A DNA stretch of 64,000 bases from JACTMZ01 sp044359955. GTDB lineage: Bacteria > Verrucomicrobiota > Verrucomicrobiia > Chthoniobacterales > JACTMZ01. The notes beneath the pieces are model-generated. The model searched no databases and was not told where the DNA came from. It was given only the letters and a program-made list of their open reading frames with translations. The translations under genes were made by a program, and so were the position numbers. Of this stretch, positions 51,400-58,141 are shown piece by piece (the first letter of the stretch is position 1; each line of letters opens with the position of its first letter). The stretch lies in NCBI GenBank assembly GCA_044359955.1, contig JBIKLF010000001.1, forward strand, positions 62,001-126,000. The letters are read 5' to 3'.

Positions 51400-51512
51400 G
51401 ATTTTCCTTTCGGTTTGACGGGGTAAGAATCGCAGACGGGGCAGCGGCTGGCAAGTGCCGGAGCATCGTTTTTCTTGAAGCAAACGTATCCTTGGCGGAC
51501 AAATTGCCTTTC

Positions 51513-53402
51513 ATGACCGCCGCCGAGACCCGCCAAACCGACCACCTGCCGCCCGAGTTGCGGGCGCGGGTCGATGAAATCATCACCCACTACCCGGTCT
51601 CCAAGCGCAGCGCCGCGGTGCCGCTCCTTCACCTGTGGCAGAACCACTTCGGGTTTGTTGATGACAGCGGGGTGGACTGGATCGCGCGGCAGCTCGATCT
51701 CGAGCCGATCAATATTCTCGAGCTGGTCACGTTTTATCCCTGGTTCCGTCAGACTCCGCCCGGCCAGACCACCATCCGCGTCTGCCGCACCTTGTCCTGT
51801 GCCATGGCCGGGTCCCATGAAGTCCGCGATGAACTGCTGCGCTGCGCCGGTGCCCTGGACGTGCCGGATCACGGCCACGGTGTGACCAGCCCCGACGGCA
51901 AATACACCGTCGAGTTCGTCGAATGCCTCGCCAGCTGCGGCACGGCGCCGGTCGCGCTGGTCGGGGACCGGCTGGTGGAGCGTATCCGGCCGGCGGAGGC
52001 CGGGAGCATTTTGCAGGACCGCGACCGCAGCTACCGGAAAACGGTCCGCGCCCCGCACCCCGCGGAGAAACGCATGATCCTGAAAAATGTCGCACGCGAG
52101 GACTATGACACTTCTCTGGCCTGTTATCTCCGCCACGGCGGGTATGAGTCCTTGCAGAAAGCGCTCAAGATGAAGCCCGAGGAAATCGTGGCCGAAGTGA
52201 AAGCTTCCAACCTGCGCGGTCGTGGCGGGGCCGGCTTTCCCGTCGGCGTGAAGTGGAGTTTCATCAAGCGCGAGGACGGCAAACCGCATTACCTCGTGGT
52301 CAACGGCGATGAATCCGAACCGGGCACCTTCAAAGACCGCTACATCCTGCACGAGGATCCGCATCAGCTTCTCGAAGGCATGATGATCGCGGCTTGGACG
52401 CTCAAGGTGCATCTTGCTTACGTCTACATCCGCTGCGAATTTCCCGAAGCCGCCCGCATCGTGGAAAAAGCCATTGCCGAGGCCAAAGCCGCCGGTTTCA
52501 TCGGCCGGGACGTCTGCGGGACCGGCTTTGACTGCGATATTTTCGTCCACCAAGGGGCCGGAGCCTACATTTGCGGCGAGGAAACGAGCCTGCTTGAATC
52601 GCTGGAAGGCAAGCGCCCTTACCCGCGGATCAAGCCGCCCTTTTTCCCGGCCGTCTTCGGTCTCTACAATTGCCCGACCATCGTCAACAACGTCGAGTCC
52701 CTCTGCCATGTGAAGCACATTCTGGCCCTGGGCGGCGAGGCGTTCGCCAAACTCGGTTCGCCCGGCGATGGCGGCACGCGCACCCTTTGCGTGAGCGGCG
52801 ACGTGCAGCGCCCCGGCTATTACGAACTGGGCTGCGGACAAGTCACGGTCGGCCAGCTGATCAACGAGATTTGCGGCGGCCTGAAATCCGGCCGCAAACT
52901 CAAGGCGATCATTCCCGGTGGCAGTTCGGCCAAGGTCCTGCGGGCCGGAGAGAAATTCCCGATGAAGCGCAAGGGTCCGGACGGCTCCGAGGAGACCGTG
53001 CAGGTCGACCTGATGGATCTCGTGCTCGACGCCAGCACGCTGGCCGCCGCCGGTTCGATGATCGGCAGCGCCGGCGTGATGATTCTCGACGACTCGCGCG
53101 ACATGCTCTGGGTGCTCAACAACATCAACGATTTCTACGCCCACGAAAGTTGCGGCCAATGCACCCCGTGCCGCGAAGGCAGTCTCTGGATGTCGAAAGT
53201 CACCACCCGCATGCTCAACGGCGACGTCAAACCGACCGATGCGACCCAGCTCGTCGGCATCGCCGACCACATCGCGGGTCGCACCGTCTGCGCCTTCGGC
53301 GAAGCCTGCGCCTGGCCGACCCAGAGTTTCGTCGGCAAGTTCCGCGAGGAATTCGAGCCGCGGACGGCCAGCGTCAACGGCCACGGCGCCAACGGGCACT
53401 GA
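51513..53402 (+). CDS. nuoF: NADH dehydrogenase NuoE-NuoF fusion (complex I peripheral arm)
   Basis: A 629-residue protein joining the two subunits that make up NADH input. NuoE part (about 1-180): 2Fe-2S ligands Cys 91, 96, 138 and 142 in CRTLSC and CLASC. NuoF part (about 188-629): FMN-binding GRGGAGFPVGVKW, NADH-binding GAGAYICGEETSLLESLEG, 4Fe-4S ligands in ESCGQCTPCREG and the last Cys in CAFGEACAWP. No stop or shift lies between the two parts. Fused E-F is known in some bacteria and in bidirectional hydrogenases; here no other nuo or hydrogenase gene is beside it. It is divergent from the yqjD-like gene. Confidence 0.94.
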   Translation: MTAAETRQTDHLPPELRARVDEIITHYPVSKRSAAVPLLHLWQNHFGFVDDSGVDWIARQLDLEPINILELVTFYPWFRQTPPGQTTIRVCRTLSCAMAGSHEVRDELLRCAGALDVPDHGHGVTSPDGKYTVEFVECLASCGTAPVALVGDRLVERIRPAEAGSILQDRDRSYRKTVRAPHPAEKRMILKNVAREDYDTSLACYLRHGGYESLQKALKMKPEEIVAEVKASNLRGRGGAGFPVGVKWSFIKREDGKPHYLVVNGDESEPGTFKDRYILHEDPHQLLEGMMIAAWTLKVHLAYVYIRCEFPEAARIVEKAIAEAKAAGFIGRDVCGTGFDCDIFVHQGAGAYICGEETSLLESLEGKRPYPRIKPPFFPAVFGLYNCPTIVNNVESLCHVKHILALGGEAFAKLGSPGDGGTRTLCVSGDVQRPGYYELGCGQVTVGQLINEICGGLKSGRKLKAIIPGGSSAKVLRAGEKFPMKRKGPDGSEETVQVDLMDLVLDASTLAAAGSMIGSAGVMILDDSRDMLWVLNNINDFYAHESCGQCTPCREGSLWMSKVTTRMLNGDVKPTDATQLVGIADHIAGRTVCAFGEACAWPTQSFVGKFREEFEPRTASVNGHGANGH

Positions 53403-53561
53403 TACCAACGTCCTTTTGCTTTTCGACGATTGATCGAGTGGTAGGGCTGGGCCTCCGGACCAGCCGTGTCGACTCCCAGAGAATGTTCGCGGTCGGCCCG
53501 GAGGTGCGACCCTATCCCCGCGGCCGAAGGACAAAGTCCCAAGGCGATGGGTCCTTGGGAT
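53402..53561. repeat. 160-bp palindromic dispersed element, copy B (MITE-like)
   Basis: Second copy of the element at 26128-26285. It begins ATACCAAC and ends TTGGGAT; the outer terminal repeat is one mismatch from perfect. The left end overlaps the nuoEF stop codon by one base. Copies are about 85-90% identical by eye. No ORF is present. Confidence 0.75.
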
Positions 53562-53570
53562 GACTTCACT

Positions 53571-53636
53571 GGAGCGGCGGCGTCCGCGCCGCCGGTCGTT
53601 TTCAAAAACAGCCATCGCCGGGGACGGCGACGCTAC
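53571..53636. repeat. BIME-like inverted REP pair after nuoEF
   Basis: Unit 1 (53571-53594): GGAG then CGGCGGCG/CGCCGCCG with a TCCG loop. Unit 2 (53613-53636), opposite strand: GTAG then a hairpin with one wobble pair and a TCCC loop. It lies directly next to copy B of the 160-bp element and just before the zinc-ribbon gene's stop. Confidence 0.7.
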
Positions 53637-53645
53637 AAGGAATGG

Positions 53646-54362
53646 CTACTCCGGCAGCGTGTAGACGATCCGTCCGCACTGTTCGCAGGAAACGACCGTG
53701 GTGCCGACTTTGGCGTCGCGCAGGGTGGCGGGGGTGACAGTCATGTGGCAGCCCGAGCAATGGTTCCCCTCGAGCGGGACGATGGCGCGGCCGGCTTTGG
53801 TGAGAAACAACTTTTCGTAAAGATCGAACAAGTCTTCGTCACCGGCTTTTACTTCCGCGGCGATCGCCTCGCGCTCGACTTTCAGTTCGTCGGCCCGGCC
53901 CTGCAGCACGCCGACTTTGTCATCGGCGGTTTTCATCAGGGCGGTGACGCGGCTTTTTTCCGTGTTGAATTTTGTCTCGGCCGCGGCAATGGCCGGCTTG
54001 AGGTCTTCGGTCTCCTGCATCAGCTCCAGTTCGCGATCCTCAATGACGACGATATCCTTTTCGGCGCGCTCGATTTCGTGCTTCAGCGCGGTGTATTCCT
54101 CGTTCTTGCGCGTCTCCAATTGCTGGGTGCGGTATTTGGCGATTTGCACGCGTTTGCCGTCCGCCTCGACCTCAAGGCGTTTGCGCTCCACCTCGATTTC
54201 TTTGGCGCGGGTTTTGTCGCTTTCCAGCTTGTGCTGCGCGCCGGCGAGCTCTTTCTCCAAAAAAGATTTTTCGCCCGGCACGGCGTTGATTTCGTGGAGA
54301 AAGGTTTGCAGCCGTTGGTCTCGCTCCTGCAGGAGGAGAAGTTTCTCCAGAAGTTCCACCAT
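53646..54362 (-). CDS. Coiled-coil protein with C-terminal C4 zinc ribbon (CT398-like)
   Basis: A 238-residue protein: a long antiparallel coiled coil (about 5-175, LLLQERDQRLQTFLHEI ... LKHEIERAEKDIVVIEDRELELMQET) and a zinc ribbon HCSGCHMTVTP ... VVSCEQCGRIVY with two CxxC. The family (zf-RING_7, CT398) is common in PVC bacteria and others; roles in transcription/flagellar or secretion ATPase binding have been proposed elsewhere. ATG 54362 gives the family start; the upstream frame is not coding-like. Confidence 0.88.
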   Translation of the reverse strand: MVELLEKLLLLQERDQRLQTFLHEINAVPGEKSFLEKELAGAQHKLESDKTRAKEIEVERKRLEVEADGKRVQIAKYRTQQLETRKNEEYTALKHEIERAEKDIVVIEDRELELMQETEDLKPAIAAAETKFNTEKSRVTALMKTADDKVGVLQGRADELKVEREAIAAEVKAGDEDLFDLYEKLFLTKAGRAIVPLEGNHCSGCHMTVTPATLRDAKVGTTVVSCEQCGRIVYTLPE

Positions 54363-54465
54363 TGAGGAAGTTCTAAGCGCGCCGGGCGCGCCCGGCCAGC
54401 AGGAACTTGTCCCCGGGGTCTTTTCGTCTGCGGTTCCCGAGCGGCCGCAGGCTCTGACCGCCCAA

Positions 54466-55545
54466 TCAGTAGTCCTCGGCTTTGACCTGCTTGAAGCTTC
54501 CGTCGTTGCGCCGGGCCAGACCGCGTAAAACATCTTCTTCCTCCTTCTTGGCCTGCTTGGTCAGGAAGTGGATGACGTGGATCCGTGCCGTTTGTTCCGC
54601 GTCCTTTTGCAGTTCCTTGACCATGTTGAGCAGTTCCCGTTCCTCGATCTTGGCGCTCTCGAATCCGAATTCGCGGCTGGTCTCCATATTACGACTCATC
54701 TCGCCGTCACTGATGAGGAAGATGGTGGACGGCCGCAACGACAGTGCCTGCTTGAGCGCGGTGTCGGTGCGCGTGCCACCGCCCTCGTAAAGGCCTGTGC
54801 CCATTTTACTGTAAGCCCCTTTGTACGACATGCCGGCTTTGTCGCGGCCGCCATTGACGTTCTCGATCCACTGGGCCGCCTTCTGTTTATTCGCCTCCGT
54901 CGCCGGCTGCATCTCGGGGAACATGGCGACGGATCCGCCCTCGTAGATGACAATATTGAAGAGAGTATTGATCCCGAGACCCTGCACCAATTTCGCCGCC
55001 TCCTGTTTGACCGCAGTGAACTTTCCGGGCTGGCGATCGAACATCGTGTCTGATACGTCGATCACGATGACTACGCGGGTGGCCATGTCGGAGATGCCGA
55101 AAAAGCTGACCGCCGAACCTTTTCCGCCACCGGCTCCCGAGCCGGATCCGGCACCGGCCGCGGCGGAGAGGCTGTCGAGTTGGTCGGAAACGATGTCGCT
55201 CGGATTGATGGCCGACAACGCGTCGAGCGGCATGGCCGGCAAATCGGGGAGCGAGAATTCCGTCGGGCGCGCCGTGGACATTTTATCCTGGAACGTCGGC
55301 TTCGGCTTGAGCGCGTCGAAATCGTCCATGTTCATCCGGTGCTGGCGCTCCTCGGCGGCGATGCGGATTTCTTTTTTGACCTCGAAGGTGGCCGGCGTCG
55401 GCAGGAGGTAGCGGGCCACGATCCAGATGCCGGCGAGGATGGCGGCGATAAAATGCACGGCAATGCTCGCCACGATGACCGAAATGATGATCTTCCGGCG
55501 GCGCATCCGGGCCGCTTCCTGGGGATCAAGCACCGCTTTGCTCAT
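54466..55545 (-). CDS. VWA-domain protein with N-terminal membrane helix
   Basis: A 359-residue protein: a cytoplasmic tail, one transmembrane helix (about 18-42), a linker with a Gly/Ser/Ala stretch (about 129-145), and a von Willebrand A domain (about 157-359). The MIDAS-like VIDVSDTMFD lies near residue 165. It probably projects into the periplasm. Its position after two exbD genes suggests that it is moved or tensioned by the ExbB/ExbD motor, in the place TonB would hold. Confidence 0.85.
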   Translation of the reverse strand: MSKAVLDPQEAARMRRRKIIISVIVASIAVHFIAAILAGIWIVARYLLPTPATFEVKKEIRIAAEERQHRMNMDDFDALKPKPTFQDKMSTARPTEFSLPDLPAMPLDALSAINPSDIVSDQLDSLSAAAGAGSGSGAGGGKGSAVSFFGISDMATRVVIVIDVSDTMFDRQPGKFTAVKQEAAKLVQGLGINTLFNIVIYEGGSVAMFPEMQPATEANKQKAAQWIENVNGGRDKAGMSYKGAYSKMGTGLYEGGGTRTDTALKQALSLRPSTIFLISDGEMSRNMETSREFGFESAKIEERELLNMVKELQKDAEQTARIHVIHFLTKQAKKEEEDVLRGLARRNDGSFKQVKAEDY

Positions 55546-55549
55546 GACC

Positions 55550-55999
55550 TCACATCTCCTCCTCGCTCGCGCTGTCGGAGAACGTCACACCGGTGATATC
55601 GGCCCGCGCACAGGCATTGAGCACGTCGACAATGCGTTGGTGCAGGGCGCCGTCCGCGGCGTCCAGCGTGACGAGGGCGTCGGCTTGGTTGGCCTCGGCC
55701 GACTCCTTGAAGCGCTTGAGGGTGGCGACCAGTTCGCCGAGTTCGCTGTCGCCCGGTTGGCCGAGTGTGTTGTCGTTGAGCACGATGCTGCCGTCGTCCT
55801 CGATACGGATGCGCTGTTCGTCAGGCAGGTCGACGCTTTCTTCCGCGGAGACAGTGCCGGGCAGGCCGAGGCTGATGTCGCTCTCCTGTTTGATCGGCTT
55901 GGCCGTGACCATGAAGAACACGAGCAGCAGGAAGACCATGTCGATCATGGGTCCCATCTGCATCTCGACGAGTTGCTGGTCGCGGCGGCGGACTTGCAT
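55550..55999 (-). CDS. ExbD/TolR-family protein, first of pair near VWA gene
   Basis: A 149-residue protein. The transmembrane segment MGPMIDMVFLLLVFFMV (about 15-31) carries the family Asp. The periplasmic domain ends IVDVLNACARADITGVTF. It is 4 nt before the VWA gene and 3 nt after the other exbD. Confidence 0.92.
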   Translation of the reverse strand: MQVRRRDQQLVEMQMGPMIDMVFLLLVFFMVTAKPIKQESDISLGLPGTVSAEESVDLPDEQRIRIEDDGSIVLNDNTLGQPGDSELGELVATLKRFKESAEANQADALVTLDAADGALHQRIVDVLNACARADITGVTFSDSASEEEM

Positions 56000-56002
56000 G
56001 GT

Positions 56003-56410
56003 TCAGGATTGGTAGCTGCCGAAAATCACGTCAACCGCCCCGGCGTCCGCGGCCATTTTCATGACCTCTTTGATTTGTTTGCCCGGCGTGTTTTTGTCGG
56101 CCCGGATGTAGAGGCGCAGCGGCGGATAATTTTCAAACCGCTGCTTGAGGTGCGCGGCCAATGCTTTTTTGTCCGCCGGGTTCGGTCCGATGAAGTAGCG
56201 CCCTTCGCCGTCGATGCTGATGATATCACGGTCGCTGGCTTCCGGCGGGATGAGGGCGTTGCTCGCGACGGGGAGTTTGATCTCCTCCTTGATCTGCTCC
56301 TTCGAGATCTTGGTCGTGACCATGAAGAAAATGAGCAGGAGGAAAGTCATGTCGATCATCGGCGCAAGCTGGAAGCCCACGTTTTCCTCGGATCGACGGA
56401 TGATTTTCAC
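56003..56410 (-). CDS. ExbD/TolR-family protein, second of pair
   Basis: A 135-residue protein with the transmembrane segment LAPMIDMTFLLLIFFMVTTK (about 15-34) and the periplasmic ending VMKMAADAGAVDVIFGSYQS. I use GTG 56410, which gives the family-typical start VKIIRRSEENVGF and a 13-nt gap after exbB. An ATG at 56473 would overlap exbB by 50 nt. Two ExbD genes imply a heteromeric ExbD pair, as in several tandem-exbD systems. Confidence 0.88.
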   Translation of the reverse strand: MKIIRRSEENVGFQLAPMIDMTFLLLIFFMVTTKISKEQIKEEIKLPVASNALIPPEASDRDIISIDGEGRYFIGPNPADKKALAAHLKQRFENYPPLRLYIRADKNTPGKQIKEVMKMAADAGAVDVIFGSYQS

Positions 56411-56423
56411 GGCGCGGCGGGGT

Positions 56424-57245
56424 TTATTCGGCGGCTTGTTCCGGCGGCGCTTCCTCGTAGGCGTGCGCGGCACTGGTCAGCTTCAGCTCGCCCGAGAGGA
56501 CATCGATCATGAAGGTGACCGATTTCTGGATATTGCCGATGGCGACCTGCAGGAGATTGCGGAAATAGAAGTAGAGGAACATGGCCGGAATGCCGACGAT
56601 GAGGCCGCCGGCCGTGGTTAACATGGCCTCGCCGATGCCGCCGGCCAGATCCTGCGGTTCGCTCTTGCCGGCCGCGAGTTGGTCGAAGCTCTGGATCATA
56701 CCGGTCACCGTGCCGAGCAGTCCGAGCATGGGCGCGATGGTGGCGAAGACGTTCAGGTAGTTGACCCAGATCATGAGGCGCGTTTCCTCCTGGATGAGGG
56801 TTTCGCCGGCGGCTTGCTCCATTGATGCCTTGTTGGCGAGGTCGCGGTCGAAATTCACCTTGAGCAGGGCGGAGGACATGGTGTTGGCGAAGACGTTGGG
56901 CGAAGACTGGCACAACTCGTAAGCGGCATTGGCGTCGTGGCGCTGCATGGCATGGGAAACGCCGTCGACCTGCGTTTTCGGCATCATTTTCTTCTGGTTG
57001 ATTTGCAGGAAGCAGTAGACGCCGACCGCGATCGTGCCGATCGAGCAAAGCAGAATCGGCCACATGAGCGCGCCGCCGGCATTGAAGAGATCGAGCAGGC
57101 TTTTTTCCACCGCCGGCGGCGGGCCCGGGGGTGGGGCGGCATTGGCGGCGGCCTCTTCCTGCGCCAGCGAGACGCTGAAAGCGGTGAAGGCCAGCGCCAA
57201 GGGCAGGAGCAGACGGAGGGTCAGGCGGGGTTTTGTCATATTCAT
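56424..57245 (-). CDS. ExbB/TolQ-family proton channel with signal-like N-terminus
   Basis: A 273-residue protein. It begins with a cleavable or first-helix hydrophobic region (TLRLLLPLALAFTAFSVSLAQ), a short Pro/Ala-rich periplasmic stretch, then three helices with the motif ATIAPMLGLLGTVTGMIQSFDQLA (about 168-191). It overlaps the upstream secreted-protein gene by ATGA. It differs from the ExbB at 8872, so the genome has at least two motors. Confidence 0.92.
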   Translation of the reverse strand: MNMTKPRLTLRLLLPLALAFTAFSVSLAQEEAAANAAPPPGPPPAVEKSLLDLFNAGGALMWPILLCSIGTIAVGVYCFLQINQKKMMPKTQVDGVSHAMQRHDANAAYELCQSSPNVFANTMSSALLKVNFDRDLANKASMEQAAGETLIQEETRLMIWVNYLNVFATIAPMLGLLGTVTGMIQSFDQLAAGKSEPQDLAGGIGEAMLTTAGGLIVGIPAMFLYFYFRNLLQVAIGNIQKSVTFMIDVLSGELKLTSAAHAYEEAPPEQAAE

Positions 57246-58141
57246 GGTTCGGATTCTTTTTCTGGCAACGCCTCCCGGGCGGGTCCGGCGTAACGGGTTT
57301 CGGGATATATGGACACGATGTCGCTGGCAACTTCGCGGGCGGCCGCCGCATCGCCGGCCAGCAGGTAGGCCTCGTGGGCCAGCCAGAGGCCCTGGGCGGC
57401 CTGGTCGTGCGCGGTGCCGTGGAAAAGGAACGGGTAGAGCGACAAATCGAGGGCGTCGTTGAGCAGTTGGTTGCGCTCGGTGCGCACCGGCGGATCCTGG
57501 TTCCAGCGCGGATTGTCCTCCAGCAACTCGCGGAGGGCCGCCAGGCGGGTCTGGGCCAGCAGCAGCTTGGTCTCGAGCAAAAGGCCCGGATCCTCGGCTT
57601 GCTCGGCGAGCCCCTGCGCTTCCGCCGAGGCCTCGTCGACCCGGCCCAGCCGCAGCAGGGCTTTGAGTCGTCCGCGCGTGGCGGTGTCACGGTCGGTTTC
57701 GTCCCACGCTTCTTCCTCGATGCGCTGGAAAAGGGCCAGCGCCTCGTTGTGACGTGCGGGATCAGACGAGAGTAGCAAAATTTCCCCGTAAACCATACCG
57801 GCTTTGGCCGCGTGCGATTCGGGAACGGACAGCAGAGGTTCCTGCCGCTGCCAGAGCACGCGGGCGAAAGCGAGGCGGCCGAGCACGGGATCTTTGGTCA
57901 CGGTGTCGAGATCCGCGTCGGGGCCGAAGATGATTTTTTCCACATCCGCGCGGTTGATCGAAATGACGGCCGACTGTTGGCCGGGCATGGGCGGCGGCAT
58001 GCGCAGCTGGAAAACCTTGTCGTTCGCCCCCACGATGCGGCCGGAGCGCGTGTTGCCGTCGATGTATTCCACGGTGTCCTGTGCGGCGGCGGAGCCGAGG
58101 GCGGCCACCCCGGCGGCAAGCATGACGAAAGACCTCTTCAC
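57242..58141 (-). CDS. Secreted protein with N-terminal beta-domain and helical repeats
   Basis: A 299-residue protein with a signal peptide (about 1-20, ending GSAAAQ). The mature N-terminus (VEYIDGNTRSGRIVGANDKV ... INRADVEKIIF) resembles that of the protein at 38035-39126. The remainder is TPR-like helices (LLETKLLLAQTRLAALREL). Start is GTG 58141, making a GTGA overlap with the large TPR gene. It lies in the ExbB/ExbD/VWA operon. Confidence 0.78.
   Translation of the reverse strand: MKRSFVMLAAGVAALGSAAAQDTVEYIDGNTRSGRIVGANDKVFQLRMPPPMPGQQSAVISINRADVEKIIFGPDADLDTVTKDPVLGRLAFARVLWQRQEPLLSVPESHAAKAGMVYGEILLLSSDPARHNEALALFQRIEEEAWDETDRDTATRGRLKALLRLGRVDEASAEAQGLAEQAEDPGLLLETKLLLAQTRLAALRELLEDNPRWNQDPPVRTERNQLLNDALDLSLYPFLFHGTAHDQAAQGLWLAHEAYLLAGDAAAAREVASDIVSIYPETRYAGPAREALPEKESEP

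Noticed and set aside
54363..54465. Structured RNA between zinc-ribbon gene and VWA gene
   Set aside because: GC-rich with minor hairpins, but no recognisable RNA family by eye.
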